NCBI GenBank assembly: GCA_032718475.1
Contig: JAUCBJ010008264.1
Location: 1 to 64,000 of the forward strand
Direction of reading: 5' to 3'
Source of the DNA: Nemertoderma westbladi
Taxonomy: Eukaryota > Xenacoelomorpha > Nemertodermatida > Nemertodermatidae
Length of the DNA stretch: 64,000 bases
Shown here: positions 45,459-58,415 of the stretch, in pieces
Numbering within the stretch: the stretch's first letter is position 1
How the letters are laid out: each line of letters starts with the position of its first letter
Made by a program: the position numbers and the translations under genes
The notes under the pieces: model-generated
What the model saw: only the letters and a program-made list of their open reading frames with translations
Database searches by the model: none
What the model was told of the DNA's origin: nothing

Positions 45459-48400
45459 TTACATTATACCACTACCTACCCTTACATTATACCACTACCT
45501 ACCCTTTCATTATACCACTACCTACCCTTACATTATACCACCACCTACCCTTACATTATACCACTACCTACCCTTACATTATACCACCACCTACCCTTAC
45601 ATTATACCACTACCTACCCTTACATTATACCACTACCTACCCTTACATTATACCACTACCTACCCTTACATTATACCACTACCTACCCTTACATTATACC
45701 ACTACCTACCCTTACATTATACCACTACCTACCCTTACATTATACCACTACCTACCCTTACATTATACCACTACCTACCCTTACATTATACCACTACCTA
45801 CCCTTACATTATACCACCACATACCCTTACATTATACCACTACCTACCCTTACATTATACCACTACCTACCCTTACATTATACCACTACCTACCCTTACA
45901 TTATACCACCACCTACCCTTACATTATACCACCACCTACCCTTACATTATACCACTACCTACCCTTACATTATACCACTACCTACCCTTACATTATACCA
46001 CTACCTACCCTTACATTATACCACTACCTACCCTTACATTATACCACCACCTACCCTTACATTATACCACTACCTACCCTTACATTATACCACTACCTAC
46101 CCTTACATTATACCACTACCTACCCTTACATTATACCACTACCTACCCTTACATTATACCACTACCTACCCTTACATTATACCACTACCTACCCTTACAT
46201 TATACCACTACCTACCCTTACATTATACCACCACATACCCTTACATTATACCACTACCTACCCTTACATTATACCACTACCTACCCTTACATTATACCAC
46301 TACCTACCCTTACATTATACCACCACCTACCCTTACATTATACCACTACCTACCCTTACATTATACCACTACCTACCCTTACATTATACCACTACCTACC
46401 CTTACATTATACCACTACCTACCCTTACATTATACCACTACCTACCCTTACATTATACCACTACCTACCCTTACATTATACCACTACCTACCCTTACATT
46501 ATACCACTACCTACCCTTACATTATACCACTACCTACCCTTACATTATACCACTACCTACCCTTACATTATACTACTACCTACCCTTACATTATACCACT
46601 ACCTACCCTTACATTATACCACTACCTACCCTTACATTATACCACTACCTACCCTTACATTATACCACTACCTACCCTTACATTATACCACTACCTACCC
46701 TTACATTATACCACTACCTACCCTTACATTATACCACTACCTACCCTTACATTATACCACCACATACCCTTACATTATACCACTACCTACCCTTACATTA
46801 TACCACTACCTACCCTTACATTATACCACTACCTACCCTTACATTATACCACTACCTACCCTTACATTATACCACTACCTACCCTTACATTATACCACTA
46901 CCTACCCTTACATTATACCACTACCTACCCTTACATTATACCACTACCTACCCTTACATTATACCACCACATACCCTTACATTATACCACTACCTACCCT
47001 TACATTATACCACTACCTACCCTTACATTATACCACTACCTACCCTTACATTATACCACCACCTACCCTTACATTATACCACCACCTACCCTTACATTAT
47101 ACCACTACCTACCCTTACATTATACCACTACCTACCCTTACATTATACCACTACCTACCCTTACATTATACCACTACCTACCCTTACATTATACCACTAC
47201 CTACCGTTACATTATACCACTACCTACCCTTACATTATACCACTACCTACCCTTACATTATACCACTACCTACCCTTACATTATACCATTACCTACCCTT
47301 ACATTACACCACTACCTACCCTTACATTATACCACCACCAGACTAACCACTCCTGTACTGGATAGGAACCACTACATACCTTTACATTATACCATTACCT
47401 ACCCTTACATTATACCACTACCTACCCTTTCATTATACCACTACCTACCGTTACATTATACCACCACCTACCCTTACATTATACCACTACCTACCCTTAC
47501 ATTATACCACTACCTACCCTTACATTATACCACTACCTACCCTTACATTATACCACTACCTACCCTTACATTATACCACTACCTACCCTTACATTATACC
47601 ACTACCTACCCTTACATTATACCACTACCTACCCTTACATTATACCACTACCTACCCTTACATTATACCACTACCTACCCTTACATTATACCACTACCTA
47701 CCCTTACATTATACCACTACCTACCCTTACATTATACCATTACCTACCCTTACATTACACCACTACCTACCCTTACATTATACCACCACCAGACTAACCA
47801 CTCCTGTACTGGATAGGAACCACTACATACCTTTACATTATACCATTACCTACCCTTACATTATACCACTACCTACCCTTTCATTATACCACTACCTACC
47901 GTTACATTATACCACCACCTACCCTTACATTATACCACTACCTACCCTTACATTATACCACTACCTACCCTTACATTATACCACTACCTACCCTTACATT
48001 ATACCACTACCTACCCTTACATTATACCACTACCTACCCTTACATTATACCACTACCTACCCTTACATTATACCACTACCTACCCTTACATTATACCACT
48101 ACCTACCCTTACATTATACCATTACCTACCCTTACATTACACCACTACCTACCCTTACATTATACCACCACCAGACTAACCACTCCTGTACTGGATAGGA
48201 ACCACTACATACCTTTACATTATACCATTACCTACCCTTACATTATACCACTACCTACCCTTACATTATACCACTACCTACCCTTACATTATACCACCAC
48301 CTACCCTTAAATTATACCACCACCAGACTAACCACTCCTGTACTGGATAGGAACCACTACATACCTTTACATTATACCATTACCTACCCTTACATTATAC

Positions 48401-51400
48401 CACTACCTACCCTTACATTACACCACTACCTACCCTTACATTATACCACCACCAGACTAACCACTCCTGTACTGGATAGGAACCACTACATACCTTTACA
48501 TTATACCACTACCTACCCTTACATTATACCACTACCTACCCTTACATTATACCACTACCTACCCTTACATTATACCACTACCTACCCTTACATTATACCA
48601 CTACCTACCCTTACATTATACCACTACCTACCCTTACATTATACCACCACCAGACTAACCACTCCTGTACTGGATAGGAACCACTACATACCTTTACATT
48701 ATACCACTACCTACCCTTACATTATACCACTACCTACCCTTACATTATACCACTACCTACCCTTACATTATACCACTACCTACCCTTACATTATACCACT
48801 ACCTACCCTTACATTATACCACTACCTACCCTTACATTATATACCCTTACATTATACCACTACCTACCCTTACATTATAACACCACCAGACTAACCACTC
48901 CTGCACTGGATAGGAACCACTACATACCTTTACATTATACCACTACCTACCCTTACATTATACCACTACCTACCCTTACATTATACCACTACCTACCCTT
49001 ACATTATACCACTACCTACCCTTACATTATACCACTACCTACCCTTACATTATACCACTACCTACCCTTACATTACACCACTACCTACCCTTACATTATA
49101 CCACTACCTACCCTTACATTATACCACTACCTACCCTTACATTACACCACTACCTACCCTTACATTATACCACTACCTACCCTTACATTACACCACTACC
49201 TACCCTTACATTATACCACTACCTACCCTTACATTATACCACTACCTACCCTTACATTACACCACTACCTACCCTTACATTATACCACTACCTACCCTTA
49301 CATTATACCACTACCTACCCTTACATTATACCACTACCTACCCTTACATTACACCACTACCTACCCTTACATTACACCACTACCTACCCTTACATTATAC
49401 CACTACCTACCCTTACATTATACCACTACCTACCCTTACATTACACCACTACCTACCCTTACATTATACCACTACCTACCCTTACATTATACCACTACCT
49501 ACCCTTACATTATACCACTACCTACCCTTACATTATACCACTACCTACCCTTACATTACACCACTACCTACCCTTACATTATACCACTACCTACCCTTAC
49601 ATTATACCACTACCTACCCTTACATTACACCACTACCTACCCTTACATTATACCACTACCTACCCTTACATTATACCACTACCTACCCTTACATTACACC
49701 ACTACCTACCCTTACATTATACCACTACCTACCCTTACATTATACCACTACCTACCCTTACATTATACCACTACCTACCCTTACATTATACCACTACCTA
49801 CCCTTACATTACACCACTACCTACCCTTACATTATACCACTACCTACCCTTACATTATACCACTACCTACCCTTACATTATACCACCACCAGACTAACCA
49901 CTCCTGTACTGGATAGGAACCACTACATACCTTTACATTATACCACTACCTACCCTTACATTATACCACTACCTACCCTTACATTATACCACTACCTACC
50001 CTTACATTATACCACTACCTACCCTTACATTATACCACTACCTACCCTTACATTATACCACTACCTACCCTTACATTATATACCCTTACATTATACCACT
50101 ACCTACCCTTACATTATAACACCACCAGACTAACCACTCCTGCACTGGATAGGAACCACTACATACCTTTACATTATACCACTACCTACCCTTACATTAT
50201 ACCACTACCTACCCTTACATTATACCACTACCTACCCTTACATTATACCACTACCTACCCTTACATTATACCACTACCTACCCTTACATTACACCACTAC
50301 CTACCCTTACATTATACCACTACCTACCCTTACATTACACCACTACCTACCCTTACATTATACCACTACCTACCCTTACATTATACCACTACCTACCCTT
50401 ACATTATACCACTACCTACCCTTACATTATACCACTACCTACCCTTACATTACACCACTACCTACCCTTACATTATACCACTACCTACCCTTACATTACA
50501 CCACTACCTACCCTTACATTATACCACCACCAGACTAACCACTCCTGTACTGGATAGGAACCACTACATACCTTTACATTATACCACTACCTACCCTTAC
50601 ATTATACCACTACCTACCCTTACATTACACCACTACCTACCCTTACATTATACCACCACCAGACTAACCACTCCTGTACTGGATAGGAACCACTACATAC
50701 CTTTACATTATACCACTACCTACCCTTACATTATACCACTACCTACCCTTACATTATACCACTACCTACCCTTACATTACACCACTACCTACCCTTACAT
50801 TATACCACCACCAGACTAACCACTCCTGTACTGGATAGGAACCACTACATACCTTTACATTATACCATTACCTACCCTTACATTATACCACTACCTACCC
50901 TTTCATTATACCACTACCTACCCTTACATTACACCACTACCTACCCTTACATTATACCACCACCAGACTAACCACTCCTGTACTGGATAGGAACCACTAC
51001 ATACCTTTACATTATACCATTACCTACCCTTACATTATACCACTACCTACCGTTACATTATACCACCACCTACCCTTACATTATACCACTACCTACCCTT
51101 ACATTATACCACTACCTACCCTTACATTATACCACTACCTACCCTTACATTATACCACTACCTACCCTTACATTATACCACTACCTACCCTTACATTATA
51201 CCACTACCTACCCTTACATTATACCACTACCTACCCTTACATTATACCACTACCTACCCTTACATTATACCACTACCTACCCTTACATTATACCACTACC
51301 TACCCTTACATTATACCACTACCTACCCTTACATTATACCACTCTACCCTTACATTATACCACCACCTACCCTTACATTATACCACCACCTACCCTTACA

Positions 51401-53240
51401 TTATACCACTACCTACCCTTTCATTATACCACTACCTACCCTTACATTATACCACTACCTACCCTTACATTATACCACTATACCCTTACATTATACCACT
51501 ACCTACCCTTACATTATACCACTACCTACCCTTACATTATACCACTACCTACCCTTACATTATACCACTACCTACCCTTACATTATACCACTACCTACCC
51601 TTACATTATACCACTACCTACCCTTACATTATACCACTACCTACCCTTACATTATACCACCACCTACCCTTACATTATACCACTACCTACCCTTACATTA
51701 TACCACTACCTACCCTTACATTATACCACCACATACCCTTACATTATACCACTACCTACCCTTACATTATACCACTACCTACCCTTACATTATACCACTA
51801 CCTACCCTTACATTATACCACTACCTACCCTTACATTATACCACTCTACCCTTACATTATACCACTACCTACCATTACATTATACCACCACCTACCCTTA
51901 CATTATACCACTACCTACCCTTACATTATACCACTACCTACCCTTACATTATACCACCACCTACCCTTACATTATACCACTACCTACCCTTACATTATAC
52001 CACTACCTACCCTTACATTATACCACTACCTACCCTTACATTATACCACTACCTACCCTTACATTATACCACTACCTACCCTTACATTATACCACTACCT
52101 ACCCTTACATTATACCACTACCTACCCTTACATTATACCACTACCTACCCTTACATTATACCACTACCTACCCTTACATTATACCACTACCTACCCTTAC
52201 ATTATACCACTACCTACCCTTACATTATACCACCACATACCCTTACATTATACCACTACCTACCCTTACATTATACCACTCTACCCTTACATTATACCAC
52301 TACCTACCCTTACATTATACCACTACCTACCCTTACATTATACCACTACCTACCCTTACATTATACCACTACCTACCCTTACATTATACCACTACCTACC
52401 CTTACATTATACCACTACCTACCCTTACATTATACCACTACCTACCCTTACATTATACCACTACCTACCCTTACATTATACCACTACCTACCCTTACATT
52501 ATACCACTCTACCCTTACATTATACCACTACCTACCATTACATTATACCACCACCTACCCTTACATTATACCACTACCTACCCTTACATTATACCACTAC
52601 CTACCCTTACATTATACCACCACCTACCCTTACATTATACCACTACCTACCCTTACATTATACCACTACCTACCCTTACATTATACCACTACCTACCCTT
52701 ACATTATACCACTACCTACCCTTACATTATACCACTACCTACCCTTACATTATACCACTACCTACCCTTACATTATACCACTACCTACCCTTACATTATA
52801 CCACTACCTACCCTTACATTATACCACTACCTACCCTTACATTATACCACTACCTACCCTTACATTATACCACTACCTACCCTTACATTATACCACCACA
52901 TACCCTTACATTATACCACTACCTACCCTTACATTATACCACTCTACCCTTACATTATACCACTACCTACCCTTACATTATACCACTACCTACCCTTACA
53001 TTATACCACTACCTACCCTTACATTATACCACTACCTACCCTTACATTATACCACTACCTACCCTTACATTATACCACTACCTACCCTTACATTATACCA
53101 CTACCTACCCTTACATTATACCACTACCTACCCTTACATTATACCACTACCTACCATTACATTATACCACTACCTACCCTTACATTATACCACCACCAGA
53201 CTAACCACTCCTGCACTGTATAGGAACCTCTACCTATACC
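45459..53240. repeat. Satellite zone 3: more homogeneous 23-bp array ending at exon edge
   Basis: Long runs of nearly identical 23-bp units with scattered 60-bp units, mostly between 47.3 and 51.0 kb. A TTACACC variant of the common TTATACC clusters at about 49.0-50.9 kb. A block repeats at 1150 bp (CCACCACATACC landmarks at 45814 and 46964). A 663-bp block repeats near the right end (landmarks 51841/52504, 52230/52893 and 52276/52939). The last unit is a 60-bp type starting at 53190. It degrades into unique sequence at about 53240, a few bases from the exon boundary at 53244. Confidence 0.96.
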
Positions 53241-53243
53241 CAC

Positions 53244-53425
53244 CTATTTCGCTTTCGTCTTACAATCTCATCTTCTAGACTTTGCCATTTGTTTTTGGGT
53301 TTATTCGGTTCAATAGATGCTGTTGGCGTTGCCATAGAAACTGGTCGAGTCTCTATGAGATCCTTTCCGGAATATTCAGCAATCTGGCGAACAATAACTG
53401 ATTTATATGATGAGTCATAAGAGAC
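53244..53425 (-). CDS. Zinc-finger gene, 182-nt exon adjoining the satellite
   Basis: A short open exon found by reading the gap between longer ORFs. The acceptor is AGCTACTTCTAG ending at 53426; the donor AAATAG then GTGGGT is at 53243. The frame enters in phase 0 from the preceding exon and leaves two bases. It encodes 60 residues plus the start of an arginine codon and contains no stop. The peptide is hydrophilic with a lysine/arginine-rich end (EDEIVRRKRN), possibly a nuclear localisation segment. No known domain is recognised. The intron before it is 79 bp. Confidence 0.7.
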
Positions 53426-53504
53426 CTAGAAGTAGCTAAACCTATTAACCAACAGTATGTAAGTCTCAATTTAAACATTTCTAAATATTCAATACTGTTT
53501 TTAC

Positions 53505-53826
53505 CTTTATATCGGGTTCTATACCAGAAACTTCCTTTTCCATATCAATTTGTTCCCGATTGCTATCCATTACTGATCGGCCTATTTCACAATCTAAGTC
53601 AACGATAGAAGACTGACTACCATTTAATGCTGTTTGAGAGCTATCCTCATCTTCATCTTCTTGACTTAGATAACGATCCAAAAGTACTTGGCATATATCC
53701 CCGTGTTCCATTGGTTCATCGTCTATGGAGTCTTCATTCATCTCTAGATCATCTACAAGTACTTCGGTTTCATCATCGGGTTCTCCATTATAAAGAACCT
53801 CGTCGTTATTATATCGGGTTATCTTC
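53505..53826 (-). CDS. Zinc-finger gene, acidic exon
   Basis: The reading frame is open from 53882 to 53481, but splice signals trim it. The acceptor TTATATTATAG ends at 53827 and the donor AAG then GTAAAA is at 53504. The apparent start at 53882 is a GTG with a stop just upstream, so this is an internal exon. It enters with the third base of an arginine codon, matching the two bases left by the exon at 55076-54961, and exits in phase 0. It encodes about 107 residues rich in Asp and Glu (for example DDETEVLVDDLEMNEDSIDD and SQEDEDEDSS). Such segments are common as transcriptional or protein-contact regions, but no defined domain is visible. Confidence 0.72.
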
Positions 53827-54560
53827 CTATAATATAATAACAATTTCATTTTCATATCCAAACTGTAACCAGAAATATCCACATGCTATAGTTAGCTATA
53901 ATATCAATGCTATGATAGCCGTGCTATAATAAACAAATTACAGTAGAAATATTAATAATAACAATAATTTTATTGAAGAGTGTGAAAGTATTATATGTCC
54001 AATATATACTATTATGAAAAGCTGGTGATGATTTTGTGTAAAATTCACAACTGTAAGTATAATAAGTGGGTGAGTATATAATACGGTACAATGTTTATAG
54101 GAAGATTGAATTTTTCACTCAAACTACTGTCTAAGTCAAAACGCTGGTGATTCAAGTTAAATGATGGATAAATAATTACAAGGTGCCACTGTTTCCTGTT
54201 CATTGGGGGAAATTTGGAAAGTAATTGGATTATTTTCAGATGAAATTTAATATTTTAAAATTTTTCAAACAATTAATATCTGTTACCATGGATTCTTTTC
54301 AAAAATTCAACATACACAAAAATATGTTAAATATGAAATACGAAAACTTCACTTTATGTAAGATCTGTTTTACTATCAGGCAAGAACCCAGACCCCTCAT
54401 TATTTAATTTGGTAATTATTACACCTTATCCAGATGCAACCACTGGCAAATGCCTACCGCTTTTATCTCACAAATATATTAATATGAATTACAAAAGAAC
54501 AAAAGGTAGATTATTATGAGTCCTTGATTTGCGCACATCTGTTCCGTATGCATATTACCA

Positions 54561-54802
54561 ATTGGGGTGTCGTTTCAGCCTATTTTAAAATATTAACTTA
54601 ATTTCGCGAATATTTAATTTCGACATTCACCATTTAAGGTAACTTTTTAAAGGAAAGTACCAGGTTATAATGGCAGGCTTTTCTAATCAAAACAATAAAC
54701 TAAATTTAGGAACACAGTTAACAGTAAAAATTTAACTTCTAGACACTAATTTTTCAATATTAATTTAACATTCCTGTGTGAAGGTTGAAACGACACCCTA
54801 AT
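54561..54802. mobile_element. 242-bp terminal-inverted-repeat MITE in an intron
   Basis: The left end ATTGGGGTGTCGTTTCAGCC and the right end (54782-54802) are inverted repeats of about 21 bp with two mismatches. The interior is AT-rich and non-coding. At 54651-54700 it contains a segment closely matching the 68-bp minisatellite unit at the left of the window (GGAAAG..CAGGTTA..TTTTCTAA.CAAAACAATAAAC). It lies within the intron between 54961 and 53826. A target duplication is not clear. Confidence 0.75.
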
Positions 54803-54960
54803 GGGGTTTTTGCGTGAATGTCAGTTTTTTTGTGTATTTTTTTGGCGTCCAGTAATCAGCTGTTATTTGCGTCGATTATTGCGTCGAGACCCCCCCCCCC
54901 GCACACCCCTTTCCATCTGATAATAATATGCTATACAGCAGACAGCCCACACCTACATAC

Positions 54961-55076
54961 CTTGAAGAAACAATATCTTCGCTGTCGCAGCCTTGAACGC
55001 ATTCAGTGGCGTAATCATTAATGTTTGTTAGCGAATCAGGTAGACCGACGCCTTCTATTGGATATTCAATTGAATT
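54961..55076 (-). CDS. Zinc-finger gene, 116-nt exon
   Basis: A small exon bounded by a strong acceptor (GATATATTTTAG ending at 55077) and a strong donor (TTCAAG then GTATGT at 54960). It enters in phase 0, as required by the exon ending at 55913. It encodes 38 residues beginning NSIEYPIEGV and leaves two bases that complete an arginine codon in the next exon. No domain is recognised; the peptide is acidic and contains two cysteines. The phase fit on both sides is the main evidence that it is real. Confidence 0.68.
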
Positions 55077-55912
55077 CTAAAATATATCAATTAAATATCT
55101 CAATTTATTTCAGACTAGTTTAAGTAATATTTGGACCGGCCTAGCAACACCAGCCACTATACAACCACTATTCAGCTAAAATATCGAATCCAAAATTCTT
55201 GATATTTCGTGATAAAATATAATATCGGGTTGGGTATATACAACTACATATACAACTGAGGCGAGTATACTGACACGATACCTATCTCGGTCGGTATATA
55301 TGACACAACCCTTGAGTCAAACTGTGTCAGGTATATGTTCAGGTGTTTGGGGCGTGTCATGCGACATGGCGAGTCCATTCACAAAAAAAATAATTAAAAA
55401 AAAACAATAAATAATAAAAAAAACATGTAAAAAAACAAAACATAATTTAATATTAATTAATATTGCATTAATACCTCACCTAACCCTCAATTTAACAATT
55501 TTATTTATCATAATTTATAAATTTAAAATATTATTGTTGGTATAATCCATCAAGGCCTTCTAGGACATATTATTTATTCAATAAATCCAATAAGTAAAAT
55601 TTATATATTAAATAAATACAATGTTCTATTGTCATAAAGTGTTTTACTAAAATAAAGGCACATTATCATATTGTGACGTGACAGCCCCCCTCCCCACATC
55701 AACATTGTAGATCCCCCTCAATCTATTGACCGTTACGTCATTTATGAACTGCCCCCCCAATTAAAATATTAATAAAGTTTAATTCCCTGATTACAAATCT
55801 TTCATACAAACTTTTCAATGTTATTCAAGATGTTTCGATCAATTCTAGAGGTCTCAGTTCAGTAAACATTTCTTTATTATCAAATAGTTCCTAATAACAT
55901 TTACATACAAAC
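55077..55912 (-). other. Intron of the zinc-finger gene, with intronic AATAAA
   Basis: An AT-rich 836-bp interval with GT at 55912-55911 and AG at 55078-55077. If the donor is not used, translation of the preceding exon continues three codons to a TAA at 55903-55901. An AATAAA signal follows at 55878-55873. A shorter, intron-terminated transcript is therefore possible. A-rich and C-rich low-complexity runs lie at about 55380-55440 and 55686-55760. Confidence 0.55.
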
Positions 55913-58287
55913 CTCTTCTCCGTTTAAGCAATTGTCTTGGATTGATTCACTAAAAACGTTTGGAGATACCAAACTGTTTGGGACATCTGGAGAAATGATT
56001 AACTTGATGCGTTTCGGTTGATCAAATATTGAGGGGTCTGAAAGACCGGACTCCAACGCTGGACCAGGTAAATCGCGTTGATGCCCGTATATGAATTGCT
56101 GAGTGACACCCGATGTCGTGGGTTGAGGTATAATCCGGTTATCGGAAGCAACTGGTTCACTATCAGCTTCCAGTGGAATTCTAACAACCAGTTTTACGTT
56201 TCTTTCCACTGCAGAAGATGGGAGGCAGTAGCCACTGAAGGGCGTAGAGTTCGTGGGTATTCTAACAATATATTTACTTTGGGGGTTTGTAGTTACTGGA
56301 AGCAGTGGTCGCTGCTGTGGAGACGACGTATCATACATTGTCGGTTTATTAGTAATATGAAGTGATCTTTCGGATTCTTTAGGAATATTATTTTCAAGCG
56401 GGAAAGCATTATTGGACACATCCAAAAAACCGCTATTAATTTTTTGATTTTTATGGATAAATATGTGATTCTTTAGAGATGCGGCCAATTGATAACGTTT
56501 GTCACACACTGGACAAATATGACCAGTGCGTTTGATAAAAGACTGTATGGTGCAATTTAAACCATTCTTTCTATTTATGGAGTGGGAAACTACATGAAAT
56601 ATAAGTGATGACTCATCATCAAAACCATCTCCGCAAAAATGACAATAAAAACGCCAATGTTTAATAAAACCCAAAGGGAAAACTCCTTTTTCTGGAATAT
56701 TTGAACTGCCTTTAGATGCTCCATTAACTTGTTGCGCAATTTCACTGCACTCATTTTCATTATCACGGCTATCATTAGCAATAGATTGAGGTGGGTTAAG
56801 GCTGGAATTATTTGTCATTTTATTATTACCAAGAGCAAGACATGTCCTTAATCCGTGGTGATTTGTAATCAACACGCCCACAGTAACACTTCGCGACAGA
56901 TGTACCCCTGGATGCGTCTTTGATAAATGGTTAGAAAGTTCCGAGATTGAAGTGAATATTAAAAAACAGCCGGAACACATAAACCGGGATGGAATAGCCA
57001 AAACCTCCTTGAGAGAGGCGAATGCATGCGACCGATGCCAGGGAGAGCTAGAGTTCAATTCCGGAAAAGATTTTTTTGGAATGCTGTGGGCCAGTTGAAT
57101 GTGTAGAGGCAATAGCTTAGCATTTGGAAATACTGTGCTGCAAAAAAGACATACAGAAAATGTACCAACACTTTTCTTGCCATGAGATTTTGATAAATGT
57201 TTCGCAAGAACTTGCATCTGTGGGAAGACCCTCGGGCAATAGTCGCAAATAAATGGATACTCGGACATGTGCGTTTTAACATGAATGCTAAGAGATTCAT
57301 CACAGCCGAATGTTATGCCACAAGTGTAACAACGGCTTTGGGGTTTATGAGTATGGTAGGTTTTCAATATGTGACAATACAAACTGTGCCTCTTGGAGAA
57401 AGTGAATGAACAGCGCTGGCAGCACAGAGTCTTACCCTCCACGTGGTTGAACAAAATGTGATTTTGTTGTTGGACATAGGTTTGAAATACTACACCACAA
57501 AACTCGCAAGGAAACCACACATTGTGAGTATGAGTGGTCGACATGTGCTCTGACAAAGATACATAGTCTAACAATGTCTTATTGCACATGAGACAAGTAA
57601 TATCTTCGTTATTCTCATGGGAGGGCGATTCGCTCAAACCAGACTTTGTAATATTAGCAATAACGTCCAAACACTTGTTTAATCTTTTAATACTTGAAGA
57701 TCCTGATGGTTTTTTGCCTGATGGGATTTTGGCGGAACTGTGAAGAGGAAATTGTACTTGAGTACTATGATTGTGAACCTCAAAGATATGTTTGTTGAGA
57801 AGATTCAATGATGTAAATCCGAATTTGGCACAAAGTTGACATCGAAGTACCTCGTTCCGCATTAGATCAGCCAAATGAACCTCAAGATCTACTTTTGTGT
57901 TGAACGTTCCCCCACAATGAGTGCAGTTTATACAAGTATTGTCATTATTAGCGAAGGTGTGAATTTGCTTGTGCAACTGTAAGTTATGTAAGTAGTTAAA
58001 TTCAACCCTGCAAGAGTCACATTTAAATTCCCGGTCTGCGAAATGACTCCATATATGGGCATCTAGGGCTGCTAACGTCTGAAATTCCTGGTTGTCACAG
58101 AATCGACACACTGTATCAACAGGACTGTTTCTGGATAGATCTGAGGTTGAGGTTTGCGATTCGTCTCTGGATTTGGGTAAAGCTGGTTGTTGATTTTGTA
58201 GATGAGGTTGCATTGGTTCAGAATTTGCTGCAATTGATGATGATGACCTGATGAGGGCAGTAGAATCTTTCAAGGAAGGTGCACCAC
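55913..58287 (-). CDS. Zinc-finger gene, main exon with about 13 C2H2 fingers
   Basis: The open frame runs from an ATG at 58330 to a TAA at 55901. The sequence TATTTCCTATTTTAG ending at 58288 is an excellent acceptor, and GAAGAG then GTTTGT is a donor at 55912, so I trim both ends. Counting from 58330, fingers begin near C75, C104, C136 (degenerate), C164, C246, C275, C304, C334, C362, C394, C452, C563 and C605, most with the usual C-x2-C and H-x3-5-H spacing (for example FICDYCPRVFPQMQVLAKHL). The region after residue 630 is a Ser/Pro/Asn-rich tail without fingers. This is a multi-finger nuclear protein, probably DNA-binding. The family cannot be named from sequence alone. If the acceptor is not used, the ATG at 58330 would be the start. 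Confidence 0.85.
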
Positions 58288-58362
58288 CTAAAATAGGAAA
58301 TATTAATTTAGATTTGAAAGTGATGTGCATGCCGAATGGTCTCTACCATTTGGAAAAGTGAC

Positions 58363-58396
58363 TTAATTTGGCATTCCTAACCAAAACAGTAAACGA
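58363..58396 (+). repeat. Partial 68-bp-repeat-like sequence
   Basis: TTCCTAACCAAAACAGTAAA in this interval matches the TTTTCTAACCAAAACAATAA core of the 68-bp minisatellite unit with few changes. It is followed by a TA microsatellite (about 58395-58411). Confidence 0.5.
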
Positions 58397-58415
58397 TATA
58401 TATATATATAATTAC

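Larger units (their letters stand above)
10586..53243 (-). other. Inferred 42.7-kb intron filled with satellite DNA
   Basis: The donor is at 53243 (AAATAG then GTGGGT) and the acceptor ends at 10586 (TTTGCAG). The exon at 53425-53244 leaves two bases (AG) and the exon at 10585 starts with A, giving an in-frame arginine codon. About 42.3 kb of the intron is the 23-bp array. Only about 340 bp at the 3' end (10586-10925) is unique. Phase match and splice consensus are seen directly; that the cell splices across this distance is inference. Confidence 0.62.

Noticed and set aside
10926-53240. Telomere, centromere or CRISPR-like array
   Set aside because: The CCCTTA core recalls telomeric repeats, but the unit is 23 bp and the array is flanked by coding exons on both sides. 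There are no unique spacers as in CRISPR. A centromeric role cannot be judged from one locus.
53505-55913. Direct splicing of the main finger exon (ending at 55913) to the acidic exon (53826)
   Set aside because: The phases do not match (0 against a required 2) and the joined frame would stop within six codons. The 116-nt exon at 55076-54961 resolves this.
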